Shown here: in pieces, positions 51,138 to 61,474 of the stretch
How positions within the stretch are numbered: the stretch's first letter is position 1
Layout: each line of letters opens with the position of its first letter
Source: DATMER01 sp034667225
Lineage (GTDB): Bacteria > Acidobacteriota > Thermoanaerobaculia > Multivoradales > UBA5704
Reading direction: 5' to 3'
Length of the DNA: 64,000 nt
Assembly (NCBI GenBank): GCA_034667225.1
Contig: JAXDKG010000012.1
Span: 8,175 to 72,174 of the forward strand
The notes under the pieces: model-generated
The model's input: only the letters and a program-made list of their open reading frames with translations
What the model was told of the DNA's origin: nothing
The model's database searches: none
Position numbers and translations under genes: made by a program

Positions 51138-51680
51138 CCTCGTTCACCTCGGTCGGGTTCAAATCCGCCAGGAAGCGCCGGGTTCCCTCGCGGTCGAACA
51201 GAGGGTCGCGCGCGTCGATCAAAAGGAAATAACGGTCGCGCGACGCCAGGGCGAAGCGCGGCACGTTGAAGACGGGGTGGTACGGCTGCGGCAGCCCATT
51301 GAGGAAGAACATGCCGAACACGGCCGAGAGCGCCGCGAACAGGATCGTCATCTCGAAAGCCGGGACGATGAACGCCGGCCAGCTATGGAGCGGCCGGCCG
51401 CCGCTGTTGATCGGATACTCGATCACCGACGCCCAGTACTGGAGCCCATAGCCTGCGAGAGCGCCGACGATGCCGCCGATCAGCACGATCAGCGGCAGCT
51501 TCGAGTGGTGGTGGCCGGTGGCCTCCGCGACTTCCTCGATCGGATAAGGCGTGTAGGCGTCGAGCCGCGTGTAGCCCGCCTCCCGGACGCGGTACGCCGC
51601 CTCGATCAGCTCGTCGGAATCGTGGAACTCGGCCATCAATCCATAGATGGGCGGCCGCTTCTTTCCAGTCAAATGCGTGC

Positions 51681-51684
<4 letters not shown>
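51127..51684 (-). CDS. actD: Alternative complex III subunit ActD
   Basis: A 185-residue protein. It has the ActD pattern: IYGLMAEFHDSDELIEAAYRVREAGYTRLDAYTPYPIEEVAEATGHHHSKLPLIVLIGGIVGALAGYGLQYW, then WPAFIVPAFEMTILFAALSAVFGMFFLNGLPQPYHPVFN. Two membrane helices anchor it beside ActC/ActF. It has no cofactor; role is structural. Start overlaps the actC stop by 4 nt. Confidence 0.93.
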
Positions 51685-53099
<1,415 letters not shown>

Positions 53100-53100
53100 C

Positions 53101-56100
53101 CTACGTCCTTTCCTCGTGCTCCGGGTGTGCGTGCTCGGAAGGCAGCGCGGGGTTCGGATTGGTGATCTTCGCGAGGTACGTGGTGCGCGGCCGGGTGTTG
53201 AGAAACTCGAGCAGGCCGTAGTTGAGCGGGTCGGACTTCCACTGCGCCACTTCCGAGTCCCGGTCGTTGATGTCGCCGAACACGATGGCCTGGGTGGGGC
53301 ACGCCTGCTGGCAGGCGGTCTGGAGCGTGTTGGCCGGGATCGGCCGGTTCTCGACCTTGGACTCGATCTTGGCCTGCTCGATGCGCTGCACGCAGTAGGT
53401 GCACTTCTCCATGACGCCGCGCATGCGCACGGTCACGTCCGGGTTCTGGAGCAGGGCGAGCACCGGCGTATCCTTGTCGCTGTAGCGCAGGAAGTTGAAC
53501 CGCCGCACCTTGTAGGGGCAGTTGTTCGAGCAGTAGCGCGTGCCCACGCAGCGGTTGTAGACCATGTCGTTCAACCCCTCGTCGCTGTGCGCCGTGGCCG
53601 CCACCGGGCAGACCACCTCGCAAGGGGCGTTCTCGCAATGCATGCAGGGCACCGGCTGGTTGTGGATGCGCGGATCGTCCATGTCGCCCGCGTAGTAGCG
53701 GTCCACCCGGATCCAGTGCATCTCCCGCCCGCGCATCACCTGCTCCTTGCCCACCACGGGGATGTTGTTCTCCGCCTGGCAGGCGATGATGCAGGAGCTG
53801 CAACCGGTGCAGACGTTGAGGTCGATCGCCATGCCCCAGGCGTGGCCCTCGTACTTCCAGCGCGGGTAGAGGGTCTCGTCGGGCTCCGGCTCCTCGCGCT
53901 CCTTTTTGATGAAGTCCGGATCGCGGCGGAATTCCTCCAGCGTGCCGGTCATCACCAGGTGGCGTTGCTCGGCCTGCTCTCCTGCCAGAGGGATCTCGCC
54001 GTCCGGACCCATTCCGCTCTGCCTCTTGCCCTGGGGCAGCACGTGATGGTTCTGGGTGCAGGCGAAGTCGAAGCGGCCGCCCAGGCCGCGGATCTCGGCG
54101 CCGGGCAGGGTCCACAGATTCTGCGAGGTGCGCAACTCGTAGGCATTGAAGCCGAGACCGGTGGCGCGGCCCGCCCGGCGCCGGCCGTAGCCCAGGGTCA
54201 GCATGGCAGTGCCCGCGGCCATGCCGGGGAGCACCCAGACCGCGGCCTGGACCTTGCGGCCGTTCCACGAGATCTCGGCCGTCTCCTCGTGGCTCACGTT
54301 CAGGCGCTCGGCCGTGGCCGGACCGACCATCAGGGCATTGTCCCAGGTCAGCTTGCTCATCGGCTTGGGCAGCTCCTGGAGCCAGACGTTCTGCGCCAGG
54401 CTGCCATCCCAGACGGTCGGATCGGGCCGCAGTTTCAAGGTCACTTTGTTACTGGCCTCGGAGCGAGCCTTCTGCAGCGAAGCCGTGATCTCGGCCGCCG
54501 CCTGCTGGACCGCGCCGCCGTTGACCGAGGCGCCGGCGGGAGGGAGCTGGGTGGCGGGGACGATCCCGTCGTGCACCACCTTGCGCCAGGCCTCCTCGAA
54601 GTTGCCGACCAGTAAAGTCTTCCAATGCTCCTGCACCAGCTCGAAGCTGGTGGTATCGGCGCGGCTCGCGAAAGTGGCGGCAATGACCTCCTGTTCGGTC
54701 TTGCCGTCGTAGAGCGGCTCGATCAACGGCTGCATCAGGCTGACCGTGCCGTCGAAGGAGCGGGCGTCGCCCCAGCTCTCCAACTCGTGGGCGGCGGGGA
54801 TGTGCCACTGGCAATATTCGGAGGTCTCGTTCTCGTAGAGGCCGTGATGAGCGCGCAACGGGACTTTCTGAAGCGCCTGCGCGAAGTTCAGGTCCACCGG
54901 GGCCGAGTAGACCGGGTTGACCCCGCCGAGCATCAGGAGCAGCTCGACGCGGCCAGCGTTCATGTCGGTCACGAGCTGGCGCATCGAAGCGACCTGGTCG
55001 ACAGGAGCGGCTTCGACAGGAGCGGTTTGGAACACCGTCCGCCCTACGTTTCCGAGCGCCTGGTTGATGCCATGGACCAGCACCTGCACCGCGGGCGAGG
55101 AGTATTCGTCGGCCGCCACGATCGAGGCCCCGGTGTTGGCGCGCAGATCCTCGGCGATCGCCTTGACGAACTTCCGGGCGCGATCATCGATCAGGACATC
55201 CCCCACACCGGCGGTTCCCGCCGGGCCTACGGCTCCGACGGCCTGCGCGAGAGCGAGGGTGAACGCCTCGATCTCGGCGGCGGGCAGGGGGAGGCGGTGG
55301 TCCGCGAGGGTGCCGGTGTTCGTCGGAATGCTCTCGACCGCGTAGAGCCGGCTCATCTGGAGGTTGCCCTTGCGCACCCGGCGGGTGCGGGCAAAGTCGC
55401 GCTGGTAGCGGACGTTTCCCGGCCCCTGGGTGAGGACGTCCGAGTCGATCGCCAGCACCACGCGCGCCGCGGAAAAGTCATAGCGGGTCTCGAGCGGCTG
55501 ACCGAAAGCGCGGGTCGCGGCGGCGCGGCCATGATGGCCGCCCGCGGCCTCCCACTGATGCCATCGGGCACGGGGGAAGCGCGTGAGAAGGTCCTGCATC
55601 TGGGCCGCGAGCGTCGGGGAGGTCACGGTCCCGGTGAGGATGCGGACCCCTTCGCCGCCGAGCCCCTGGAGAGCGCGCAACCGGTTGCCGAGGTCGGCCA
55701 CGAAGGCGCCCCAGGTGGAGATGCGCCCGTTGTGGAGGACCGACTGCGAGCGCTCCGGGTCGTACAGGGTCAGCACCGCGGCCTGGGCGAACACGTCGGT
55801 GGCGCCGAGGCTCGCCGGATGGTCCGGATTGCCCTCGATCTTGGTCGGCCGGCCCATGTGGCTCTCGGCGAGCACGCCGTGGGCATAGCCGCCGTGAAGG
55901 AGCGTGGTGGCGAAGAAGAGCGGGCGGCCCGGGACGATGTACTCCGGCTGCTTGACGTAGGGGACGATCCCCTCGGGTGGCTGCTTCGTGCAGCCGGTCA
56001 GTCCGGCGAGGGCGAGGGAGGCGCCGGCGAGCTGCATGAAGCCGCGGCGCGATACGCCATCCATCGTCATCTCGGAAGCCTGGCGCGGGAACTCGCGGTG

Positions 56101-56274
56101 CAGGAGCTCCTCGAACTCCGGCGTCTCTGCCAGCTCCTCGAGGCTCCGCCAGACCTCCGGCCCGCGCTGCCGGCGCAGCTTCTCGCGCACCTCGGCCAGG
56201 TCCAGCCGGACCGGCTGCGGTTGGGAGGAGGCCTCCGCGCCGCACTTGCCTTTGCTGTCGTTCACGCTCTCCAT
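53101..56274 (-). CDS. actB: Alternative complex III subunit ActB (iron-sulfur protein with MopB-like domain)
   Basis: A 1057-residue protein. After ~75 residues a twin-arginine signal is present (SRRGFMQLAGASLALAGLTGC), so it is exported folded. The large middle part is the catalytically silent molybdopterin-oxidoreductase-like domain (EGIVPYVKQPEYIVPG, IEGNPDHPASLGATD). The C-terminal third is a ferredoxin-like domain with four cysteine sets: CTGCSSCIIAC, CMHCENAPCEVVC, CSNNCPY and CTYCVQRI...CQQACPTQAI. It relays electrons from quinol to the c hemes. The start at 56274 (ggaagg upstream) is 11 nt after actA. Confidence 0.95.
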   Translation of the reverse strand: MESVNDSKGKCGAEASSQPQPVRLDLAEVREKLRRQRGPEVWRSLEELAETPEFEELLHREFPRQASEMTMDGVSRRGFMQLAGASLALAGLTGCTKQPPEGIVPYVKQPEYIVPGRPLFFATTLLHGGYAHGVLAESHMGRPTKIEGNPDHPASLGATDVFAQAAVLTLYDPERSQSVLHNGRISTWGAFVADLGNRLRALQGLGGEGVRILTGTVTSPTLAAQMQDLLTRFPRARWHQWEAAGGHHGRAAATRAFGQPLETRYDFSAARVVLAIDSDVLTQGPGNVRYQRDFARTRRVRKGNLQMSRLYAVESIPTNTGTLADHRLPLPAAEIEAFTLALAQAVGAVGPAGTAGVGDVLIDDRARKFVKAIAEDLRANTGASIVAADEYSSPAVQVLVHGINQALGNVGRTVFQTAPVEAAPVDQVASMRQLVTDMNAGRVELLLMLGGVNPVYSAPVDLNFAQALQKVPLRAHHGLYENETSEYCQWHIPAAHELESWGDARSFDGTVSLMQPLIEPLYDGKTEQEVIAATFASRADTTSFELVQEHWKTLLVGNFEEAWRKVVHDGIVPATQLPPAGASVNGGAVQQAAAEITASLQKARSEASNKVTLKLRPDPTVWDGSLAQNVWLQELPKPMSKLTWDNALMVGPATAERLNVSHEETAEISWNGRKVQAAVWVLPGMAAGTAMLTLGYGRRRAGRATGLGFNAYELRTSQNLWTLPGAEIRGLGGRFDFACTQNHHVLPQGKRQSGMGPDGEIPLAGEQAEQRHLVMTGTLEEFRRDPDFIKKEREEPEPDETLYPRWKYEGHAWGMAIDLNVCTGCSSCIIACQAENNIPVVGKEQVMRGREMHWIRVDRYYAGDMDDPRIHNQPVPCMHCENAPCEVVCPVAATAHSDEGLNDMVYNRCVGTRYCSNNCPYKVRRFNFLRYSDKDTPVLALLQNPDVTVRMRGVMEKCTYCVQRIEQAKIESKVENRPIPANTLQTACQQACPTQAIVFGDINDRDSEVAQWKSDPLNYGLLEFLNTRPRTTYLAKITNPNPALPSEHAHPEHEERT

Positions 56275-56285
56275 CCTTCCGTGCC

Positions 56286-56942
56286 CTAGCGGTGGCACGT
56301 CGAGCAACTGGTGAGAGATTGGATCTTGTATTCCTTGACCAGCTTGGCCTGGAGGGCCGTGGCCTGCTTCGGGTCGGACGGCGGCTCCCAGTTGAGGTTG
56401 AAGACCTCCTCCCGGGGCCGCACGAACTTGCCGGGGTCGCGGTGGCACGACAGGCACCACTCCATCTGCAGCGACGCCTGCTGGAACATCAGCGGCATCC
56501 GATCCACCTGGCCATGGCAGGACACGCAGCCGATCCCCTTGGCCACGTGGACGCTGTGATTGAAATAGACGAAGTCCGGCAGGTCGTGAACCCGCTGCCA
56601 GACGATGGGGGTGTTGTTGGCGAAGCTCGACCGCACCGGCTCCAGCAGGTCGGCGTTGGTCCAGATCTGCCGGTGGCAGTTCATGCAGGTCTCGGTCGAA
56701 GGCATGCCGGCGGAGCTCGACACCTCCACGGCCGTGTGGCAGTACCGGCAATCGATCCCGAGGCCCGCCACGTGATGGTCGTGGCTGAACGGCACCGGCT
56801 GCTTGAGGACGATTCCCTGGCCGGTGACGTAGGAGGAGCGCAACAGCGAGGAGAAGATCCACGTGAAGAGGGCGATGAAGAACACCGCGCCGAAGATGCT
56901 CACCTTGGCGAGAGTGTTCGTACTGCGGTGGAAGATCTGCAT
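56286..56942 (-). CDS. actA: Alternative complex III subunit ActA (pentaheme cytochrome c)
   Basis: A 218-residue membrane-anchored protein with one N-terminal helix (VSIFGAVFFIALFTWIFSSLL) and five heme-binding motifs: CRYCH, CMNCH, CVSCH, CLSCH and CSTCH. This number matches ActA of the family. It passes electrons along the heme wire to ActE. It is the first gene of the 12-gene operon; a CRP-like site lies 76-93 nt upstream of the start. Confidence 0.95.
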   Translation of the reverse strand: MQIFHRSTNTLAKVSIFGAVFFIALFTWIFSSLLRSSYVTGQGIVLKQPVPFSHDHHVAGLGIDCRYCHTAVEVSSSAGMPSTETCMNCHRQIWTNADLLEPVRSSFANNTPIVWQRVHDLPDFVYFNHSVHVAKGIGCVSCHGQVDRMPLMFQQASLQMEWCLSCHRDPGKFVRPREEVFNLNWEPPSDPKQATALQAKLVKEYKIQSLTSCSTCHR

Positions 56943-56986
56943 GCGAAGGGCCCCTCCCTCAGCCGCCCAGCTCCGGCGTAGTTGAA

Positions 56987-57035
56987 ACTGTATCCTCGAT
57001 CTGGGTAGCGGGGGACTTTGTGAAAGTCGTCACAA
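56987..57035 (-). promoter_or_regulatory. CRP/FNR-family site and -10 element at the head of the act-cta operon
   Basis: A perfect 18-bp palindrome TTGTGA-N6-TCACAA (57018-57035) contains TGTGA-N6-TCACA, the CRP consensus. On the minus strand TACAGT at 56987-56992 can serve as -10; the palindrome would then be centred about 46 nt upstream of the start point, near the place of class II activator sites. It is the only such palindrome noticed in the window and is well positioned to control respiration genes. Confidence 0.6.
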
Positions 57036-57102
57036 GCGCGATCCTACCCAAACGGCAGATCGCGTGCAAGCCGGGGACCAGAGGGGCCTCAAACTCGTCG
57101 GC

Positions 57103-57468
57103 ATGCCGATTGCTTCTTGGCAGGACATGAACGCCTCGCATGCTCTCACCCTGGTCCAGCCCTTGATCGAGGCCACCCAAGACATGAAGCGCCGGAAGGT
57201 CAGCAAGACCCGGTGCGACGAGCTGCTCCTGTCGATCAACGCCATCCCCATCGGCGCGTTCGAAGGCCAGGGCGTGGACTTGGAGCGGCTCTGGATGCAG
57301 GCGCTCTCGTCGTTCCGCTACGCGTTGCTGCTCTGGCTCTACGGTGACGTCCAGGCCGCGCGGGAGGAGTCGGAGAAGGCGAACCGGAAGATCGAGCAGA
57401 TCCGGTTGCAGACGCTCGGCGCCTGGTCCCCTCCGGCCGAGCCGGCTCGCGAGCTGGTCGCTCACTGA
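57103..57468 (+). CDS. Small helical protein of unknown function
   Basis: A 121-residue soluble protein, mostly helical: ALTLVQPLIEATQDMKRRKVSKTRCDELLLSINAIPIGAF, then VDLERLWMQALSSFRYALLLWLYGDVQAAREESEKANRKIEQIRL. No family recognised. The start is uncertain: a GTG at 57064 and ATGs at 57103 and 57127 are in frame, none with a strong ribosome site. It is divergent from actA and precedes the HtrA-like gene by ~95 nt. Confidence 0.6.
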   Translation: MPIASWQDMNASHALTLVQPLIEATQDMKRRKVSKTRCDELLLSINAIPIGAFEGQGVDLERLWMQALSSFRYALLLWLYGDVQAAREESEKANRKIEQIRLQTLGAWSPPAEPARELVAH

Positions 57469-57562
57469 GCTCGCCTGGCGTCAAAACTACCCGACCCTCT
57501 GTGTAAACTTGGGAAGGCGGCAGCCCCTTCGGGGCGTTGCCATTGGTGAAGGAGGCGAGAAG

Positions 57563-58723
57563 ATGAGCTCGTTCAGTCGCATCTTGCTGGCAGCGTCGAT
57601 CGCGGGGTTGGGATTCCTGGCGGGGATCTCGTGTCCCCAGATCCCCGAGGATGGAATGGGGCTAGCCCAAGCGACGCCCAACGGGGCGATCCAGCCGGCG
57701 GCAGCGCAGCAGGGCCGGCCCGCTCCGGTGCCGAGGCCGGAATTAGCCGAAGAGGAGCGGGCCACGATCTCGCTCTTCGAGCGGGCCTCCCCGTCCGTGG
57801 TCTTCGTGACCTCCCTGGCGCGGCAGCGCGACTTCTTCAGCACGAACATCCAGGAGATCCCCCAGGGGAGCGGCTCGGGCTTCCTCTGGGACCGGCAGGG
57901 GCACGTGGTCACCAACTTCCATGTGATCGAGGGCGGCAGCAACTGGCAGGTGACCCTCTCCGATCAGTCGAACTGGGACGCCGAGGTAGTGGGGTACGCC
58001 CCTGAAAAAGACCTCGCCGTGCTGCGGATCAAGGCCCCGCAGAACCGTCTGCCCCCGCTCCCCCTGGGTAACTCGGACAACCTGCGGGTCGGGCAAGCCG
58101 TGTTCGCCATCGGCAACCCCTTCGGCCTGGACCAGACGCTCACGACCGGGGTGGTGAGCGCGCTGGGTAGGGAGATCCAGTCGGTGGCCGGGACGCCGAT
58201 CCGCGACGTGGTCCAGACGGACGCGGCGATCAACCCCGGCAACTCGGGCGGACCGCTGCTGGACAGCGCCGGCCGCCTGATCGGGGTGAACACGGCGATC
58301 TACAGTCCCTCGGGAGCCTACGCGGGGATCGGCTTCGCGATTCCCGAGCATTCGGTGCGCTGGGTGGTGCCCGACCTCATCCGCTATGGCCGCGTGAACC
58401 GTCCGACGCTCGGCGTGGAGCTCGCCCCGGAGGGGTGGAACCGTCAGCTCGGGGTCGAGGGGGCAGTGATCATGAGAGTGGAGCCCGGCAGCGGAGCGGA
58501 CCGGGCGGGCCTGAGGCCGCTGCAGCAGAGCCGTGGCCGGCGCGTCATCCTCGGTGATGTGATCCAGTCCGTAAACGGCAAGCCCGTGACCTCGACGGGG
58601 GACCTGCTCCTCGTCCTGGAAGAGAGGAAGGCCGGCGACGTGGTGAGAGTGGGCATCCTCCGCGACGGCCGGAAGCAGGAGGTCCAGGTCCGGCTCGATG
58701 CCCCCCCGGCGCGGGGGAGGTAG
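57563..58723 (+). CDS. HtrA/DegP-like periplasmic serine protease with PDZ domain
   Basis: A 386-residue protein with a signal peptide (ILLAASIAGLGFLAGISC) and a Gln/Pro-rich linker. A trypsin-like domain follows with the triad H (VVTNFHVIEGG), D (APEKDLAVLRI) and S (AAINPGNSGGPLLDS). One PDZ domain comes after (TLGVELAPEGWNRQLGVEGAVIMRVEPGSGADRAGL ... GDVIQSVNGKPV). The family degrades or refolds damaged envelope proteins. All three catalytic residues are present. The start has an ideal ribosome site (aaggaggcgag). Array C begins 30 nt after its stop. Confidence 0.94.
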   Translation: MSSFSRILLAASIAGLGFLAGISCPQIPEDGMGLAQATPNGAIQPAAAQQGRPAPVPRPELAEEERATISLFERASPSVVFVTSLARQRDFFSTNIQEIPQGSGSGFLWDRQGHVVTNFHVIEGGSNWQVTLSDQSNWDAEVVGYAPEKDLAVLRIKAPQNRLPPLPLGNSDNLRVGQAVFAIGNPFGLDQTLTTGVVSALGREIQSVAGTPIRDVVQTDAAINPGNSGGPLLDSAGRLIGVNTAIYSPSGAYAGIGFAIPEHSVRWVVPDLIRYGRVNRPTLGVELAPEGWNRQLGVEGAVIMRVEPGSGADRAGLRPLQQSRGRRVILGDVIQSVNGKPVTSTGDLLLVLEERKAGDVVRVGILRDGRKQEVQVRLDAPPARGR

Positions 58724-58752
58724 GGCGTCTCGCAACCTGACCGAAATCGGCC

Positions 58753-59046
58753 GACCCGCGGCGGGTGCCTTCAAACCCGCGGGTTGGTCGATCGGGCCCG
58801 CCGTTTCCAGACAAAAACCGGCCGTTTCCGGACACGAGCCCGCGGGTATCGGACGCGAACCCGTGGGTCGAATGGCCCAACCCGCGGGTTCCACCTCCCA
58901 ACTCGTGGGTGGGGCCGTTCAACCCGCCGGTTTGGGACAAGAACCCGCCGGTTTAGGACAGGAACCGGCGGGCACCGGACAACAACCCGCGGGCCGAACC
59001 GTCCGGCCCGCGGGTTCTTTGTCTCGGCCCTCGGGTTTTGCGGGTC
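58753..59046. repeat. 21-nt tandem array C (about 14 units)
   Basis: Units of exactly 21 nt with a 12-nt dyad core, in its purest form aacccgcgggtt, and a 9-nt variable part (for example ggtcgatcg, tgggacaag, ccggacaac). Core variants keep symmetry in part (aacccgccggtt, ggcccgcgggtt, aaccggcgggca). It starts 30 nt after the protease stop and ends before the RHH gene. The residue 59047-59119 shows no gene. Open frames on both strands give heptapeptides (for example NPPVGPF) but look non-coding. Confidence 0.9.
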
Positions 59047-59119
59047 CGGCGAGCCTGTCGGCGGCTCCCTGAGAGCGCCCTGATCCGACCGGCTACCTGA
59101 GCCGCAGCTCACGGCAGGC

Positions 59120-59362
59120 TCAAGTAGAGCGAGCCGTCCGCTGCCGGCTGCCGGACCGCCAAGTCATCGACGGCCGCTTGCCCGAGGCCGCGCACTCCTG
59201 AAGATAGTGATTGATGAGCGTCTGGTAAGGGATCCCCAACTCCTCTGACAGCTCTTTGAAGTAGTCGAGGGTCGGAATATCCAGCCGGATGGTCACCTGC
59301 TTTTTCAGGCGCTTGGCGTATGGGTTGGGGCGGGCTTCGGTGAAATCGTAGGTCTTCCTCAT
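59120..59362 (-). CDS. Ribbon-helix-helix (BrnA/CopG-like) protein
   Basis: An 80-residue protein with the pattern KKQVTIRLDIPTLDYFKELSEELGIPYQTLINHYLQECA, a ribbon-helix-helix DNA-binding fold as in BrnA antitoxins. No BrnT toxin gene is adjacent: upstream lies a YjbR-type gene on the same strand, with only ~50 nt between. It may be an orphan antitoxin or a free regulator. It lies between arrays C and D, so it is a candidate binder of either. Confidence 0.75.
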   Translation of the reverse strand: MRKTYDFTEARPNPYAKRLKKQVTIRLDIPTLDYFKELSEELGIPYQTLINHYLQECAASGKRPSMTWRSGSRQRTARST

Positions 59363-59412
59363 GAGCGGATTCTCTTTCTGTACTCCTCTCGCTCCTCCAG
59401 GTCGTCCGCCGC

Positions 59413-59784
59413 TCAATCCCGGCCCATCTTCGCCAGCTTCTTCGGCGCCACCAGGCTGTAGCTGCCCACTACGAGCTGGGCCACCTCCTCCCAGTCGACT
59501 TCCCCAACGTCCAGCCGGAGCGCGACCCAGCCGCGGTGTGCGAGATAGGCGGGGAGGTAGAACCTCTTCGGATCGTCCCTGACAATCTCCTCGTTCTCCC
59601 CCAGGCCCATCTTGCAGCAGACGGAAACGATGCCGTCCCCGTGATGGTCATTGAGGAAGTAGGCGAAGGTCTTCTTGCGGACCAGGAAGGTCGCGTGCTG
59701 GCCGCTGTCCGTGCGCGTGGTCTCGGGGAACCCCAGGCAGATGCCCGAGAGCTTCGACAGGCGGGGGTCCTCGGTCGGGCTCAT
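59413..59784 (-). CDS. MmcQ/YjbR-family protein
   Basis: A 123-residue protein of the YjbR (CyaY-like fold) family: LSGICLGFPETTRTDSGQHATFLVRKKTFAYFLNDHHGDG, VCCKMGLGENEEIVRDDPKRFYLPAYLAHRGWVALRLDVGEVDWEEVAQLVVGSYSLVAPKKLAK. The family is often listed as DNA-binding, on structural grounds, with no clear physiological role. The start at 59784 fits the family; longer upstream frames run into array D. It lies in tandem with the RHH gene. Confidence 0.9.
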   Translation of the reverse strand: MSPTEDPRLSKLSGICLGFPETTRTDSGQHATFLVRKKTFAYFLNDHHGDGIVSVCCKMGLGENEEIVRDDPKRFYLPAYLAHRGWVALRLDVGEVDWEEVAQLVVGSYSLVAPKKLAKMGRD

Positions 59785-59814
59785 GTCCCTGATTCTAGCC
59801 GGGACAGGGGCGCC

Positions 59815-60192
59815 GGGGGAGGCTCCCGCCCCCGATATTGGCGGCTTGTTCCCACCGGGGAGCGCTCCATCCGCGCCGGGGAGCGGCTCCCGCACCGCGC
59901 TGGCGGCTCGCCCCCGTCGGGGAGGGAAGCTCTCCCCCGCGGGGAGCAGCCCCTCCCCCACGGGGAGCAGCCCCTCCCCCGCGTTTGCGGACCGCGGACG
60001 TCGGGGAGCACTCCGCCGATGCAGGGGAGCGCTCTTCTCCCTCGCGCCGATGGCCTGTTCATGTCGGGGGAGCGCTCCATCCCCGTGGGGCGCGGGTTCC
60101 TCCCCTGCGGGGATGGCGCATTTTATCGGGGGAGCACGCTGCCGACTCGTGGGGGCCGGGCAGGCGCATGGGCTGGCGGCCTGCGGCGGGCC
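59815..60192. repeat. 21-nt tandem array D (about 18 units)
   Basis: Units of exactly 21 nt from ~59815 to ~60192. The best copies have a core ggggagcgctcc (dyad ggagcgctcc) followed by nine variable bases such as atccgcgcc, atccccgtg or ccgactcgt. A second unit type, gctggcggc + tcgcccccgtcg, recurs at intervals. It starts 31 nt beyond the YjbR start codon and so also covers that gene's promoter region. No convincing gene lies in it on either strand. Confidence 0.88.
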
Positions 60193-60285
60193 CAGGCGCT
60201 CAATCATTGACATATCCAGCCAACTCTTCTTCATTCCCACGCGCTCCACACATAGAATGGGCCGCGTCCGGAAGTCCGAAGTCCC

Positions 60286-60315
60286 AGGAGGTACCCGATG
60301 TTCCCTCAGCTCTGA
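60286..60315 (+). promoter_or_regulatory. Ribosome site with five-codon leader ORF before the hybrid kinase gene
   Basis: aggaggt (60286-60292) is followed by ATG at 60298, ideally spaced, but the frame is only Met-Phe-Pro-Gln-Leu and stop (60313-60315). The kinase frame can restart at GTG 60317, 1 nt later. This may be a translationally coupled leader peptide or mark a frameshift in the true start region. Confidence 0.5.
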
Positions 60316-60316
60316 G

Positions 60317-61402
60317 GTGCTCGTGCCCGAGACCGGCCCGCGCATCCTCATCATCGACGATGACCCCGACAGCCGTGCTCTCGTACGGTTGGTGCTCAGG
60401 CAGGAGCTTCCCCACCTCATTCTGGAAGAGATCGCCGACGCCGTGTCGTTTGCTGAGGCCTTCGGCAGAGCCGATTTCGAGCTGGTGATCCTCGATCCCC
60501 GATTGCCGTGGGCCGACGGGCTCGCGGTCCTCCACGCCCTCAAGGGGCGCTGGCCGGCGCTGCCGGTGATCCTGCTCACGGACCGCGGCGGGGAGGAGCT
60601 CGGAGTGCGGGCGGCGAAGCTGGGGGCCGACGACTTCCTGGTCAAAAACCCGGGCGGCTTCGTCAACCTGCCGCTGGCCGTCCTCGGGACCCTCTCCCGG
60701 ACGCCTCCCTCTCCAAAGCAATCCGCCTCCGGAGCTGACTCCGACTTCCAGCAACTTGCCGCGATGGCCGCGCACGAGTTGCAGGAGCCGGTCCGGATGG
60801 TCGAGCGGTACACCCGCATCCTGGCCGAGGACTACAAGGGCCGGCTCGACGGCCAGGCCGACGAGCTCCTCGGCTTCGCCCACGAAGGCGCGCGGCGGCT
60901 CCAGGACCTGATCGACGGCCTGCTCGTCTTCTCGCGCCTGGATGGCTCGGGCAAACCGTTCCAGCGGGTCGAGAGCGCGGACCTGCTGGAGCGGGTCCTG
61001 GCGGACCTCGGGCACTCGATCGCGGAGAGCGGCGCCCGCATCACCCACGATTCCCTGCCGGTGATCGAGGCCGATCCCGGGCAGATCGTCCAACTGCTGC
61101 GGAACCTGCTCGGCAACGCCCTGAAATTCCGCGGCGGCGACCCTCCGCGGGTCCACCTCTCGGCCACGCGCATGCGCGGCGAATGGGTCTTCGCCGTGCA
61201 GGACAACGGGATCGGCATGGCCCCCGAGGATGCGAAGACGGTGTTCACCCTGTTCGCGCGCCTCCGTCCGGAGGTGCCGGGGAGCGGTGTCGGATTAGCC
61301 CTGTGCCGCAAGATCGTGGAGCGGCACGGCGGGCGCATCTGGGTCGAATCGCAACCAGAGCAGGGCTCGACGTTCTTCTTCACCCTCCCTGCGGAAAATT
61401 GA
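60317..61402 (+). CDS. Response regulator-histidine kinase hybrid
   Basis: About 361 residues. A receiver domain comes first: ILIIDDDPDSR, phospho-aspartate in FELVILDPRLPWADG, Thr in VILLTD and Lys in FLVKNPGG. A HisKA dimer domain follows (FQQLAAMAAHELQEPVRMVERYTRILAEDY, with the phospho-histidine) and a HATPase domain (LLGNALKFRGG, VQDNGIGM, FTLFARL, GSGVGLALCRKIVERHGG). No membrane segment, so it is a soluble sensor or relay. The start is uncertain: GTG 60317 follows the leader ORF, while an in-frame ATG at 60257 would add 20 residues but contains the ribosome site. Gene end is 72 nt before the next signalling gene. Confidence 0.88.
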   Translation: MLVPETGPRILIIDDDPDSRALVRLVLRQELPHLILEEIADAVSFAEAFGRADFELVILDPRLPWADGLAVLHALKGRWPALPVILLTDRGGEELGVRAAKLGADDFLVKNPGGFVNLPLAVLGTLSRTPPSPKQSASGADSDFQQLAAMAAHELQEPVRMVERYTRILAEDYKGRLDGQADELLGFAHEGARRLQDLIDGLLVFSRLDGSGKPFQRVESADLLERVLADLGHSIAESGARITHDSLPVIEADPGQIVQLLRNLLGNALKFRGGDPPRVHLSATRMRGEWVFAVQDNGIGMAPEDAKTVFTLFARLRPEVPGSGVGLALCRKIVERHGGRIWVESQPEQGSTFFFTLPAEN

Positions 61403-61428
61403 CTGATCAACGCTCAATAAAGTAAAAT
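61399..61428 (+). promoter_or_regulatory. Sigma-70-type promoter of the REC-PAS-GGDEF-EAL gene
   Basis: TTGACT (61399-61404), 18-nt spacer, TAAAAT (61423-61428), 46 nt before the ATG at 61475. It overlaps the stop codon of the upstream kinase gene. Confidence 0.6.
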
Positions 61429-61474
61429 CCCCGCGTTGTTCGAAGAAAAATTGCAGTCCACCGGAGCTTCTAGG

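Noticed and set aside
51160..51180. tRNA-like ggttcaaatccgcc
   Set aside because: It lies inside actD and has no acceptor or anticodon stem around it.
54625..56289. A 554-codon plus-strand open frame
   Set aside because: Antisense shadow of actB, whose motifs and operon context are clear.
58765..59083. Repeat proteins encoded by array C
   Set aside because: Open frames occur on both strands and in more than one frame with Pro/Arg-rich heptads, as expected from repeat structure alone.
58753..60192. CRISPR arrays
   Set aside because: Repeat plus spacer is only 21 nt, the repeats are strongly diverged, and no cas gene is present.
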